64,000 nt of DNA from Pseudocercospora fijiensis CIRAD86 (GCF_000340215.1 NW_006921537.1:4396104-4460103); one strand, 5' to 3'. Numbered from the stretch's first letter, positions 12,951 to 25,450 are shown. The notes: generated by a model not told the origin, from the letters alone. Numbers and translations: made by a program.

Positions 12951-15900
12951 CGACGACGCCTTCTACTATTATCGAACGCGTATCGGTAAACCCGGAAGTA
13001 ATTTAGTCGAAGGCGCCTCCGTTAGCTTAGTAAGGTTACGCATTCCGGAATTGGCAATATATAACTTTCCCTTTTCGGTTATTACTATCTAGTGCGTCTA
13101 TATAGGTCTGCCTAGATACCGGCTATACGCTTACTATTACGGAAAAAGACTTCGTTTTAAGCTATTACCCGAACGTAGAGGTACGTAAGCTACGCGAACC
13201 GATCGAAATCGGCGGCATTGCCGGCGCGTATCGCTCTAGGGAATACGTCGTATTAGATATGTTTGTCTTAGTAGCGAAGACGGACGGTATAGTCTCCCTA
13301 GTGCGAATAACTCGCGAGGTTTACCTAGTTCCTAAACTAAAGGCAAAAATCCTAGTCGGTATAGATACGATTGCCCTAGAGGGAATAAAGATCGATATTC
13401 CCGTACGGACGGTTACCGTAGCTAGTTAGGACAACGCCCGCTTTAAAGTAGCCGTTAAGCGTAAGAAAGGGAAGTCGGTCTAGCGCCCTGTAAGGCTAGC
13501 GGAGGACGTAACATTAGCGCCGCGTACGGTCGCCCTCGCTCTAGTTAAGTACGGCGGCGACCTCCCTAAGGGCCGGGATTTTATTCTTAACGCCGGTTTC
13601 TTAGTCTAGCTAACTAGCAATGTATAGGGATTGTCGTTACAAGCTCCGCCGTTAGTAACGGCGTATAATTAGGTCGTAGACGCTAATTTTTCTTATATAT
13701 ACATTCGTAACGATACGACGACTCTAGTAACGATTCGAGCCGGACAGCTGCTCGGTTTATTAAGTAATAGGACTATTACTAGGGCCTACTATATCGACGT
13801 AGCCGACTACGGACTAGCGGGATTGAGTCCTAGCGCTTTTACGGCTACGCGGGATATGCTAAATGCATAGCGGGAATACCGGTACGCGTTAGGCGTAACG
13901 ATCTACGGTAACGATAACTAGGTAGACTAAATCGCTATAGCGGTCGAGCGGTACCCGGAGCTTTTTACGGATCGCTAAACGGTAGTCGATATTCCCGAGC
14001 ACGATTACATACCTATCCTAACCGTGCTAAATTACCTAGATCTGTTGCCGCCCCCCCGTATAATTAACCTAGGTAAGAGGGATCGTAAAGTAGTAGATAA
14101 GATATATAACGACCTATACCGCTAGGGGAAGATATAGTATACAACCGAGCCTACGCCCTTCGGCTTTCTAGTATTTGTCGTATAGAAGCGCGTTACTAAT
14201 AGTAAAGGTAGCATAATTAATAAGCCGCGGGCGGTAGTCGATATACGCGCCTTAAATAAGGTAACGATCCCCGATAGCTATTAGATACCGCTCTAGGCGG
14301 ATCTCTTTGTATAGTTAGTAGGGTACTAGTATATTAGCACTATAGACTGTCTAACCTTCTTCTACTAATAGGGCGTAAAGCCGGAGGATCGTTACAAATT
14401 AACGATTAATACTTATCGTAGCTAGGAATAGTACAAGGTCGCTATTATAGGATATTCGAACAGTGTCTAATTCGTATAGCGGAAGCTAGATTAGATCCTT
14501 CGCGACTATCGTAGCTTTGCGCGAGCTTATATCGACGATATCGTAGTGTTTTCGAAGACGTTGCCTAAGCATCTCGATTATCTAGAAGCGGTCTTCTAGA
14601 GGTTAGACGCCGTAAGGATTAGCATTAGTCCGAAGAAGACTTTCTTAGGCTTCCCCTCTGCGACCCTTTTAGGTTAGTACGTTAGCGGCCTCGGTCTAGC
14701 TACGAGTAAAGAGAAAATCGCAGCGATTACCTTACTTTAGTTCCTAGAGAACGTATAGAAGCTAGAGTATTATCTCGGTCTAACTAATTAGTTGCGGCAA
14801 CATATCCTATACTACGTATAGATAGCGGCGCCTCTATAGGCGGAGAAGATACGCTTATTAAAAGGGGCGCTAGTTACCGGCAATAGTCGTCGCCGGCACG
14901 TCGCCGTTACGACGTTAGGTAAGAACGATTAGTACCGCGACGAGCTAGTAAAAGCGTTCCGCTTATTGCAATCGATGTTCTACGAGCCCTCCTTCCTATA
15001 CTATTTCGACCCTAATCGTCGCTTATACGCTAATATAGATTCCTTTAAAGAGTTTAGCTATAGCGCGGTGCTCTACTATATCGATAGGGACCTAGACCCT
15101 ATTCTATCTAAGGGAAAGGCGCAGTTGTTTCTTTATTACAAGGTTTAGCCTATTTTGTTCTTAAGCCGAGGCCTAACTTAGGTAGAGATACGATATTAGC
15201 CGATAGAGCTCGAATACTCGGGAATCGTATAGATAGTAAAAAAGGTAGGCTATTTAATACATGCTTTATCGAGGCCGACGACTATCTTTATAGACTACTA
15301 TACCGCGGTCGGTCTTACTAACTCGGTATCGATAACTACGACTACCGATATAGGCAAGTAGAACCTAAAATTAGTAAGGGCATCGATATTCCTTTCCTAA
15401 TATCGAGTCGATATAGTTTACCGTCTAGGGCGGATACACCTAGTTCTAGACGCCCTTAGTCGACTTCTAGGGGATACGGAGTCGCCTAAGCTAACGCCGG
15501 ACGAGGAGAACTTAGACCCGCTCTCTTACTATACCGACGCTACGCCCTCTTCGGCCGATCTAGAGGAAGTAGCCTACTTCTATACGATATTAGTAGAGCT
15601 AGATCCGGATTTCCGACGTCGGTTAAACCGAGCGTACGATAATAACGAACATTAGTCTAGGGTTTTGCGACTAGTTCGATAAGCGTAGGCGCGGAATACT
15701 TTAGAGCGTCTCTATTCGGAGAGAGCTAATATGCCTTTGGTAACGAAAACGCTAGTTCGGTATAAGGGTAGCAAAAATCCGGACCTATTCGTAGGTAATA
15801 AGTTTAATAGTCCGCTAGGTATTCGATTCTTCGAGAGGGACGGCCTCTTATATTTCTATAACTAATCTTTAGGGTATAAGCGACTCTATATCCCTCGAGC

Positions 15901-17230
15901 CTTAATAGGCGAGATCTTCGAGTAGGCTTACGATAACCGTTGCTACTAAGGCTTTTAGCGCGTCTTCGACTGCATTTAAGCTTCCTTCTTTATATATCGA
16001 CTCGCTCGCTACCTTCGCCTCTATTTAGATTATTGTTACTAGTGTCTCCTTTTGCGCACCCCTCGATACGCTCCTTACGGCGAACTTTACCCGATCTAGA
16101 ATACGGAGGGCCTGTACTATACTATAACGATAGATCTCGTAACCGCCTTGCCGGTTACGACCGATAGATTTAATACACTATATACGATTACTTATAAGAC
16201 GTCTAAGCGGGTAGTAGTCGTCCTAGGCAAAGAGGACTAGAAGGCCTACGACTAGGGCATCGCTCTAATCGATAGGCTTTGCTTAATAGATATAAGTATG
16301 CCGGCAGTGCTTATCGCTAATCGTAATCCTCGCTAGCTAAGCGACTTCTTTAAGGGCGTTTTCTCGCGCCTACGTACGAAGCTAGCTACGTCTACGGCCT
16401 ACTACCCTTAAACCGATAGTTAATCCGAGCGAACTAACTAAACGGTCGAGACGGCGATTCGTTACTAGTTAGCGGATTATCCTAGCGAGGATTAGACGAC
16501 GTTTATCCTATAGCTATAGGTTACGCTTAACAACTCCTATAATGCGACTACCGGTTAGTCGCCGAACGAGGTTGCTACGGGCGTAAGGACGAATCTCGAC
16601 TCGCTCGATGCACTATACGACTATCCGTATAATAGGGCGGTAGCGCGTAGCCGTATCTAGAAGGAAGTCTAGAATGCGATTGCTTAGGCGAACGTAAAAA
16701 TAAAAGAACGGTATAATAGCAAGTATAAGCCCCTATTCCTTAAGCTAGGTAACCGTATTATACTTCGCCTACACCGTAGTTACGAAGTACTAGGTTAGTC
16801 GTATAAGTTTAGCTACTGTTTTAAAGGGCCTTTTACGGTTCTCGAGAAGGTCGGACGACTAGCCTACCGTCTCGAGTTGCCGCTATTAATACGTATCTAT
16901 CCGGTAATATCGGTTTCGCAGTTAGAAAAAGCTCCTAAAGATCTAGATCCTTTTAAGAGAACTGTTAATTACGAGCCCCCGCCCGTCGTAGCTAAGGATA
17001 GTCTAGGTTCTAGCGACGAGAGCGACTCTTACGAAATCGAGCGCTTTCTCGGGCGACGGACCGTCGTCCGAAGAGGCTAGCCTATTCTCTAATACCTAGT
17101 AAAGTAGAAAGGGTATAGGAGCGCCTATAATATATAGTATAATATCGACGACTTAATAGGCGCGGACGATCTTCGTAAAATCTACGATAACGTATACCCT
17201 CTAGAGGAGGTACCGCTATCCCGTACCCTC
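12951..17230 (+). pseudogene. pol: protease, RT, RNase H, integrase, chromodomain
   Basis: Domains in order. Aspartic protease CLDTGYTLTITEKDF near 13107-13160. RT with intact AYIDDIVVFSKTLPKHLDYL at about 14525-14585. RT-connection/RNase H start near 14966-15148 (reads FDPNRRLYANIDSFKEF, close to the family's YxNIDASKEFG). Integrase zinc-binding segment near 15900-16080. Integrase core near 16200-16640 with NRNPR*LSDFFKG (usual DRDPRF, Asp to Asn by RIP) and AYYP*TDS*SERTN*T. Chromodomain near 17030-17210 (ERFLGRRTVVRRGQPILQYL, then YNIQYNIDDL). Most lesions are TAG from CAG/TGG or Asp-to-Asn, so only point mutations separate this from a functional pol. The chromodomain would direct integration to heterochromatin, in keeping with where it sits. 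Confidence 0.92.
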
Positions 17231-20200
17231 CGTAGGGTAGTAAAGCGGACGAGAGCTCGCTAGCCTTTTTTAGAGGTTGCTAGCTCCGCCGACAAAGGCG
17301 AGGCCGGACAATCCCTCGCAGTTCGTCGCAAATCGATACGACTCCGCGGCGCGACTCCTCCTTCGGAGTCGTAATCCGCCTAGGCGTACCCTTATATCGT
17401 TATCGTAACTACGTTACTTAGGCAACCGTTATACGTAGACGCAGGCTATCCCTTATTTAGTATCGATCTTTCCGGACGATAAGAGAGCTTTCTATTAATT
17501 ACCGACGACGAATAGGAACGGCCCTCGAGCGCGATAACCGCGTCCGTCGCGGGGAACGTAAAGTAGTAGCTTTTTAGCAAAAATTTCTATAGCACCGATC
17601 GCGATATAAGCGCCTAAACGTTACATTATTCGAGGCGGAGTTATAGCGCGCGTCTCGCCTATACCGTAAGGCCGATACGCTCGACCTCCTCTAAGGAGCG
17701 ATAGCTAAGGAATATCGTAGAAGCGAGGATTAAGACCCTTAGGATACCGCGATAGGGAATAGTAAGATTAACGCTCCTCGTAGGGAACCGCTACTATTAG
17801 ACGGTCTAGGATCGGCCGGACAGTCCTTATTTGTTACCGGCTCGACGCCTACGCCTAAGCTAGAGAGTAAGGCAAGCAATAAGGATATAGTATTAAATAC
17901 TACGGTTAAGAATTACACGGCCGCGCCTAAGCTAGAGGACCTAACGGACGAGGCGAATACAGTATTAGATACTACGGTCGAGAGTCGTACGGCCGCGCCG
18001 GAGCTAGAGAATATAACGGACAAGGAGGATACGGTATTAGATAAAACGGTCGAGAATCGTATAGCCGCGCCGGAGCCTAGGGCCGTAACGAGCAGAGAGG
18101 ATACAGCCTTAGATATCCCGATCGAGATTCTTACGCTCGCGGCTAAGCTTAAGAATATAACGAACGGAAAGGATATAGCGCCTAGCGCTACGGTCGAGAT
18201 ACGTACGGCTACGCCTAAGCTAGAGGATATAGAGAACTCGATAAAGGATTCGGTAGGTAGAGAAGATATAATAGCGGATTGGATCGGCAAGTATCGTAGA
18301 GAGATAGATAACGCTACGCTTAACCCGTAATAAACGCAACTAGAGGAATACGGTATTAACCTAGCGTAGACGTTAGAGGGCTTTGCGATCCTCGCTACGG
18401 TAGAAGGCAATCTTCGATAGACCTTTTATAAGGCGCTGTTGCTTATTTCTACTAACGGCAGTTTAAGCACCGGCGAGGTTTAGGCGGTATTAAGCTACGC
18501 TACTAAGAATAGATATATACGGCCTTTTCTAATGTTTACCGAGGACGGATTAGATATAGAATTGCACTACGTATTAACGGACTCCGGCCGATAACTGTTG
18601 CAGCGATACGTACCGTTATTCTTAGGCCGTAGTCGCATTAACGATATGCTAATAGCGAGCTTAGCACCGTTACCCCCGGCTAATAATATAGACGGATCCG
18701 ATTTCGACTTACTCGAGGTAATAGCTCGCCCGCAATCGTAAGAGACGCCGGGTAGCGAGTTTAGTACTATATAGCGTTAGACTATTACTAGCCTATCGAT
18801 AGTGCTTCCGAATCTAGACTGTCCGCTCTCTAATATTAGACGATTTTCCTTTCTAAAATATTACGCACTAGCGGTTATCGTAGCAGTTAATCTAGATTAC
18901 GTTTTCGATAGGAAGTCGTTTATATAGGCGGTTACGGCGCTTACTACGAAGAAGAAATAGTTAGCGGAGCTAGCGAAGGCGTTGCTAGGCGAGGGCCGAT
19001 AGACGGGCCGAGCGCTCTATAAGGCTATAGCCGACTACTTTATCGATAACGACGACCCTCCGCCGTACTATTTAGGTAAATAGGAGTTTGTTTAGAAGGG
19101 TAAAGCGTTATAGGTCGAGATCCTAGAGGCCGAGAAGCTGTAGGACATCGTACCGGGCTTCTTTGCCCTTTACCGAGACGCCGCTACCTACGCGTCTAGT
19201 AGCCCGGCTAACGGTACGGAAAGCGGCCCGATTAATCCCGTTAGCGCGTAGCCTCTTAATACGCCTTCGGCTTCAGAATCGGCACTACTATTAATAATAC
19301 CCGCAAATCGACCGGCTTTACTAGAATTACTATCTCCGCTAGCGCGTACACTTCCTAATTTACCGCTACTATAGGTAACCGCCTCCCTAACGCAGGCGCC
19401 GAGTAACGGCTCGCTATAAGCGCCCGTACTAGCTCCTCCTAAGCTCCTAGCTACTCCGATCGAGTCGGTTTTTAAGGAACCTCCGGTCCTATCCCCTAAA
19501 GAACTTAAGTTCGAGTAGCAGCGGCTTCGAGGCTAGCGCGCGCGCTAGACTTTAATTAATAAGCGTCTCCTTCGCGCTAACGAGACGCCCGAACAAGCTA
19601 CAATCCGGTAGTGCGTAGAGTACGAGGACTATAATAAGAAAGTCGATGCGCTAATCGCCGCCAATCCTATAAAGTATAATAAGAATAGAGACGCACGCTT
19701 TGTCTAGGCCGCGAAGCTCGTACGCAACGCTTACGCTAAGGACGCTAACGGTTAGCTGCCTAATCTTTTTCGCCTACGTCCGCGTAAGCGAATAGTCGAA
19801 CACTATTTAGTAAGGCTTTAGTATTACCTATATTATCTGCACCTTATAGCTAGCGATCGGCGCTTCTAGATTCTACGCGAATTGCATTAGTATATAGGCA
19901 AGCTAGTTACCGATTTTGAAAACCTACTCTTTACGTAACCGTACTCCTTCCGAATCGTAAACAACGATCTCGCCCGTAAATACTCTATCTTTAGGACCGA
20001 CCTCTACTCGGACGGTTACGATACGTAGTAGGAGATTTACGCGATTCGCTTTAGCGAGTACGTAGCGCTTATAACGGCGGGCGAATTAAAGGAGCTTCCT
20101 AACCTAGCTAACCTCGATACGAATTTTCTGCTAACTATTACTTTCTACTACGCGAAGTTGTAGCACCGACTCCTAGCAAACATTACCCGCTTACGCGAGA

Positions 20201-22470
20201 ACTTCCTTAGCTTAAGCACCTATACCGGCGACCTACGATTCTAGCTAGTACCGTCTCTAATCCGCAATAGAGCCGTCGGTCTTATAGTACGCGCTATCTT
20301 ATACTTCCTATAGACGGTCGACCTCGTATAAGAGTAGTTCTACCGCTTCGTCCTAAAAGAACATCGCGATAGCATTATAGCAGGCGGTTACCCGGTCCTA
20401 TATAAGCGTAGCGAGAACGGTAAGGACGTATCCTACCGTAACTACGGTAAGGAATACCTAAAGACGGGCAAGCGACCTATTAGCGAATACGTCGGAGCGA
20501 CGAAGCATTATAAGATCGACCTAACTATCTGCGGCGAAGTCTAATTCTTATAGATAGTAGCTACCGGACGACTCTCGATAGTACGCCTGCCTCTACTAGA
20601 CTCCTAGCTTAAGGACTATACAGTTTAGCTACTGCTAATCGGCATAGAACTTAGTACCTAGTCGGCTATATAGCTCTATAAGTAGTACGAGTCGTCCCTT
20701 AATTCTAGTAGTCTACCCTACCTACACCGTCGCAACCTAGGTCGCCTAGCTATTACCTAGGACGTCGTCGCTTACACCTAGCGGTATATTACGGTCCGCA
20801 ACGTATATACGCTTCGCGGCGAGGGCTATACATCCGCCCTCTGTACTAATAAGGCGCTTGCGGACACTAAGGCTACTAATGCGTTGCGTACGGAATAGTA
20901 CGCTTAGCTTACTAGTAGCGGTCGCTACTAGAACGGTACCTATACCGCTAATAAGGGCAAAGGCATGCCTCTACTACTCCTTAACCGTTAATACCTAGTA
21001 GACTTTAGCCTAGTTTGCTAGCTAACTTAGATCGATCCGGTATACGCCTTATCTACCTTTATCGCCTATATCTAGACGCTTAAGGACGGCGCCATCCCTA
21101 ATAGATTAGAGCCCGCGCTAACGCTATAGTTCTACAATTTGCCGAAGACGGCCTCTACCGATCTAGTCTTCGATCCTTTAGGCGTCTAGGAGCGTATTAT
21201 ATAGGGCAATACTATTTTCAAGTACGATAAGATAGTAACGAATAAGAATTACTAGTAGTATAACATCGACTATACTTAGGATCCTATAGGTGCATTCCTA
21301 GTACCGTTACCCGACTACTCGCTAGACGAGGCCGACCTTACTAACGCGCACCTTTTCGGCAAAATCATCCCTCTAGAGCTCGCGACTCGGGCTAAGCCGG
21401 TTGCCCCGCTAACTAAGGCGATCTAGCTAAATTCCTCGCGCGCGTTACTATCGACTAAGTTAAACACTCGCTAGAAGCTAACCGCTAGCCTGTTCTTAGC
21501 GCCTCGCCTACCGTCGAAGATGCCGCTACTGTCTAACCTATTCTCTACGCCTACGAAGGCTCTAGTTGCGGCTTAGCTACTACCGCCTAATAACACGGTT
21601 ACGCAGCTGTAGCATAAGCTCCTATCGCTTCCGATATGCTTACTACCTTTGCCCGCCCTATAGGAAAACACTATAGGCGCCTACGGACAATACTAATATA
21701 ATGCGACGGTAATTGGTATACGTACGCTCAATTTACAAGCTCTCTACTATATGCGCTAGTCCGAGTTAGTAGCAATCGAGGTGTACTAGCTATAATAGAT
21801 GCTAGCTAAGGCGCAGATCCGCGAAGCAACTAAGCGCTAGATAGCTTAGTAGTATCGTCTTTCCGCTACGGTCTTAAAGGAGTCGCTTACGCTATCGCTA
21901 ACCTATCTTTACTACGATTTCTTACGCGTCGCGCCGCAATAGGCAATCCCTATACTATACCTAATTAACGAGGACGCTTTTAAGCTACTCGGCGGCGTAT
22001 AAGGCAATGCTACTAAGAATAAGATCGCAAAGCTTAACATATAGATAACCGACTACTTTAAGCTATACGGTGCTATACGCGACGCCGACACGCTACTATT
22101 GCTAGGTGCCGACTTCCCTAACATCCCTATCGATTAGTTAGACCGCGCTACTACTATAGCGGACGCAGTTAATACCTCGCTATCCGATAATAAGACTATA
22201 AAGACCGTCGCGCCTTAGCCGCAGCTAAAGGCGGTTTAGACTATACCGACTAGCTTACGCGACGCTCTTCGTAACCGTCGCAATAAGCAAGTATAAGACC
22301 GACGCAGTTATTACTAGAGAGACACGATTCTGCACCTAGCATTACCGTTCTAGTATACTGTTTGGGCTTAGCCTTTGTACGACGCTATTACGCTCTTTTG
22401 CCTTAAACCTTCCTACGGTGCGGCCTACTAAGGACCTTTGTTTTAGGACACTATAGACAGTGCCGACCTT
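17231..22470 (+). pseudogene. extra coding region downstream of integrase, unknown function
   Basis: Between the chromodomain and the 3' LTR the plus strand continues to read as protein with only RIP-type stops for about 5 kb. Part 1 (17.2-18.3 kb) is Ser/Arg-rich and ends in degenerate 25-residue repeats. Part 2 (18.3-19.9 kb) includes Pro-rich linkers and a helical stretch (EYEDYNKKVDALIAANP near 19620; RKRIVEHYLVRLQYYLYYL near 19790). Part 3 (19.95-22.47 kb) reads NNDLARKYSIFRTDLYSDGY, later KGKGMPLLLLNR, and ends near CLKPSYGAAY. I recognise none of it: no obvious envelope features, no second RT, no tyrosine recombinase motif. It is in sense orientation and evolved as protein to judge by the frame. 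It may be a third ORF or a captured host gene. Confidence 0.6.
17880..18240 (+). repeat. degenerate 75-bp (25-residue) coding tandem repeats
   Basis: About four to five units of the form DTVLDTTVESRTAAPELEN with an Asp/Glu/Lys connector (ITDKE...). The unit recurs as GATACRGTATTAGATAC...GCCGCGCCGGAGCTAGAG. Divergence between units is mostly not RIP-type, so the repeat predates the mutation. The antisense frame over this stretch happens to stay open but is a shadow. Confidence 0.7.
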
Positions 22471-22488
22471 TTTTGTAGAGGGGGAGGC

Positions 22489-22676
22489 TGTTACGATATA
22501 ACACTATTGCATATACGATAGCAGGCAGCGGTCACTATCGACCGCTACGGTCGCTATTGCTACTAATAGTAGGACTATTATATAGATAGCTTGCCTCGCG
22601 GCACCTTAGAGAATACATCAACTTTTGCACCGTACAACCGTTACGATACCTTCGTACTGTAACCGTGTGCCTAGCA
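22489..22676 (+). repeat. 3' LTR
   Basis: 188 bp, partner of 9501-9688. It is preceded by the polypurine tract GTAGAGGGGGAGGC and followed by target duplication TAGAA at 22677-22681. Confidence 0.95.
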
Positions 22677-22681
22677 TAGAA

Positions 22682-23520
22682 GGGGGATAAGGAATAGCCT
22701 AAGTATTACTAGACTATTCTAGAAAAGATATTCTATAAGCGTCGGAAAGAAATAGTCTAAATATAGCTCTTATAAAGAAAAAGAAGGCTAAGAAGACTCC
22801 GATATTATACCTATTTAATAGGTAGGAAGTAGAGGCAGAAGAGGAAGTAACTACTAAAGTAAAAAAAGAAGAGTTCGATCTCTATCGGCGCGCGGATACG
22901 TACTAAACCTATAGGCTCGGAAAGAGGGCTAATAATCTCTAGATCTTACCGGTCTTCTAGACGAGTTTAGAGACGATATTCTCGCTATATAGTAGCGGTT
23001 AGAGCCTAAGTTTCTAACGATAGCGTCGGTCGCTCGGGACGTCCTTACTATACTAAGCGTAGGTATAGGCTATAAGAGGTCTTTTAGTATCGATCGTTAC
23101 TAAAGCCGCTTAAATCGAATATACTCGCCTACTATCTTCGAATCTATTATAGTATTCTAATACTATCTCCTCTACTAGAGTCGCTAAGGTAGAATACTAA
23201 AGATTATACTATAGGACTTAATCGAGGAATTAGAAAACCTTAAGATCGAAGCAACCTAGTAGCGCGAAGAGAATACGAAATTTAGTCTAAGCAAAACCCT
23301 TATTAGCGATAACGAAGAGAAGGAGGGCGGAGGTAGAAGGCGATACTAGGTCGAGAAGCGGAGGCGTATATAGGCTTAGAGTAGCTTTAAAGAGACGAAG
23401 CGTTTACGTAGAAGGTAATATAGCCGGTATAGATAGCTAGTATAGATAGCCGGCGTATATCCCTAATGTATTTCGAATTCCTAAATAGACTTGTTGCTAT
23501 AGTAACCTACCCCGCTTACC
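22682..23520 (+). pseudogene. hAT transposase, 3' portion with C-terminal dimerisation domain
   Basis: Continues the transposase reading exactly after the TAGAA duplication (KGDKE, PKYYQTILEKIFYKRRKE). The C-terminal block at about 23015-23165 reads ASVARDVLTILSVGIGYKRS, then FSIDRY and SRLNRIYSPTIFESIIVFQY. It corresponds to the hAT dimerisation domain (usual A..ARDxLxxPxSxxxxERxFSxA...R..L.....). A Glu/Arg-rich tail follows (EEKEGGGRRRYQVEKRRR). A likely last intron with the shared hairpin lies at 23415-23488. Damage is RIP-type only. Together with 6960-9500 this makes one full-length hAT transposase gene split by the LTR element. Confidence 0.85.
23415..23488 (+). other. probable intron with GCCGGY hairpin motif
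   Basis: GTAATA donor, CCTAATG branch-like sequence, AAATAG acceptor, 74 nt. It contains AGCCGGT and AGCCGGC separated by 19 nt rather than 6, with a duplicated TATAGATAG between them. Confidence 0.5.
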
Positions 23521-23601
23521 TACTAACTATTTCTAATTCTCTATTCGCTCTTCCTCTCCTTCTTCCCTTTCCCTATATTCTTAAAGATAAATATACCTTA
23601 A

Positions 23602-24385
23602 ATGTTCGGCTCTTTACGCTATACTAAGTCGGCCGCCTCCCCTTCCTTTAGCGACTATCCTAAGTACGTATTTAACGAGGACCTACTAAGACGGTTTAAT
23701 AGAAGACTATTTAATCTAGAAGGCAAGAAGTATAAATATCTCTTTACGATTATAGGCTTATTAATTTTCTAGGTCCTAGCGATATACCCTCGTCGCCCGA
23801 ACGTATATAAAGATACCTTTAGAGCTTAAAGGGCAAAGGTAAAGTAAGCTAAGTATAGGAAGACCGTAGCGAGAACGGGATATTAGAAGAGTAAGACTAT
23901 CTATAGTATATATAAAGGAAGGGGGTTCCTCGGAAAATAGTACCGAAAAATAAGAAGGCTTTAGATAGATAGAAGAAGGCTAAAGCGGCTAAAAAGAGTA
24001 GATAGACAAAGACTATTATAAAGAAAAGTTATTCTTCTATTAAGAAAAAGGTAAAAGCTAGGTCTCGACGATAAAGAAGCGGCGCTTTAAACTAGGTACT
24101 ATTACCCTTCGCTAGATCCGGCTATTCTAAGATAAAAGAGGGATCGAGCTTTTAACCCCTAAGACTCTCTTCTAGCGACTCGTCCGAGAAATTATATTCG
24201 ATTTTTAGTTTAGTATACGATTTACGGCTTAGGCGATTAGTACTCTTTAGAAAGCTATAGAGGCATTTCTCGTAACTAAGTTTAAGCTTTTAAACCTCCT
24301 TACTATCTATACGAAGCGGGTTACTCTTTAATATAAAGATATATAGCTTCTAGCTAAAATTCGGCGTCGGTTTATAGCTAATTAA
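23602..24385 (+). pseudogene. histone H3-like protein 1 (divergent, long Lys-rich N-terminus)
   Basis: The core at about 24070-24385 lines up with histone H3 end to end: KKRRFKLGTITLR*IRLF*D (H3: RYKPGTVALREIRRYQK), TLF*RLVREIIFDF (PFQRLVREIAQDF), A*AISTL*KAIEAFLVTKF (SSAVMALQEASEAYLVGLF), YTKRVTL*YKDI*LLAKIRR ([20 protein letters not shown]), ending at TAA 24383-24385. There is a two-residue insertion in the alpha-N region. Loop 1 has canonical length, so it is not CENP-A-like in that respect. The tail before it is Lys-rich (KKAKAAKKSR, IKKSYSSIKKK) but in a neighbouring frame, so an indel or unseen splice lies near 24060. An ATG at 23602 opens a reading (FGSLRYTKSAASPSFS) that may be its N-terminus or a separate short gene. 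All core stops are CAG/CAA-derived. Confidence 0.75.
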
Positions 24386-25450
24386 TTAGAATTTGTATTT
24401 AGTCGTTAGATTAACCTAGGAGGAGGCCTCCTTTCGTATCCTTCTACTAGCTATAGGTGCCGGCTATATTTCTAATTTTATCTCTACGCTATACCTAAAT
24501 CTAAGGTACGAAGTAGGAACCTAGCGCCCTATATTTACTTAGCTATTATAGAGACGAGCTATATTTAGACTAGTTTCTTTATATATCGCGACCTAGCGGG
24601 TAGTAAGCGAAAGGGCGATAGAACGTCTATAATACGTATCTTTTTAGACCTAAGATATAAAGGTTCTAAGCAGCCCTAGCATCCTAACTATAAGAAGATT
24701 CTTTAGTATTAGTACTTTAATCCTCTATACTACAAAGTAGATAGTAAGTATACGAGAGAGAGACTTTAACGAGGAATTCTTTATAATACGTAGCGCTATT
24801 ATATAGCTATAGATACGTACTAAGTCCGGCAACTCGAAGACGAATTAAGATAGTAACCGAGGAGGAGATCGATAGTATATTAGTAGAGTCGAGGTCTTAT
24901 AAGCGAAGCACGAGATAATATAGACTCTTAGTCGTTTAGAATAACGTACTATATAAATAACTAAGCGTACTACTCTTATTTACTTACGACCTATATCCTA
25001 GGATACTCTTCTCGTACTTTTTATATACTTTTCTAATACCTTACCTAGAAGCGCTCCGCGATAACCGAGTAAATACAAGCTATAGGATTTCCGCTCGGTA
25101 CCTTAGCCTCCGAGATAGGGCAGAGTTAAATTTAGAGCGATAGCCGGCACTCGTAGCCGGTATATAGAGACGGTAGTAGGCCTCTTCTTACTAAATAGCT
25201 AGCTTGTTTAGTATAGCCTACCGTAGTATAGTCTATATAGATATTTCTTATATTTCCTAGTAATAGGCCTAGGTTACCTATAATATTACTATAACTAGTA
25301 AGGGAATTACTAAAGAATATCTCTACTATAGTAGGATACTATTATTACTCCGACTATTTATTAAAAGGAGGCTTTCGCCTATTACTATACCGGCTATAGG
25401 TACCGGCTATATTTTAAAGTTAGCTATACTTGCCTTTTTTAGCCGTACCT
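24386..25450 (+). pseudogene. unknown plus-strand gene between the two H3-like genes
   Basis: I do not recognise it. One plus-strand frame is sense-like at about 24540-25000: FFIYRDLAGSKRKGDRTSII, RIFLDLRYKGSKQ, YYKVDSKYTRERLQRGILQY, RRRIKIVTEEEIDSILVESR, with stops only of CAG/CAA type. A half copy of the intron motif (GTGCCGGCTATATTTCTAAT) at about 24460 suggests an intron near its start. A paired motif at 25145-25164 (plus orientation) and another at 25389-25408 (minus orientation) lie after it without clean splice sites that I can define. A separate small gene may be hidden at 25170-25450. Confidence 0.4.

Larger units (their letters stand above)
9496..22681 (+). mobile_element. 13.2-kb chromodomain LTR retrotransposon, nested, structurally complete
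   Basis: 188-bp LTRs (9501-9688 and 22489-22676) begin TGTTACG and end CTAGCA, flanked by a perfect 5-bp target duplication TAGAA (9496-9500, 22677-22681). A purine tract (AGAGGGGGAGG) precedes the 3' LTR. The inside reads gag, protease, RT, RNase H, integrase, chromodomain, then about 5 kb of additional coding sequence before the 3' LTR. It is inserted in the hAT transposase gene, whose frame resumes across the insertion. RIP damage is clear but milder than in the chromovirus at 1-4394: the RT keeps YIDD and some CpA remain, especially in the LTRs. At 13.2 kb it is about twice the usual length of a Ty3/gypsy element. Confidence 0.95.

Noticed and set aside
17913..18410. Minus-strand open frame of 165 codons
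   Set aside because: Antisense shadow of the 25-residue repeats of the LTR element's extra ORF; Ser/Val/Ile-rich composition follows from the repeat.
9700..22480. Reassigned stop codon (TAG as Gln) as an explanation for the long readings broken only by TAG/TAA
   Set aside because: The same change is seen as CpA-to-TpA outside codons, in the LTRs, and as Asp-to-Asn and Cys-to-Tyr on the coding strand. The RIP-free gene at 47842-50071 uses CAG normally and ends in TAA.
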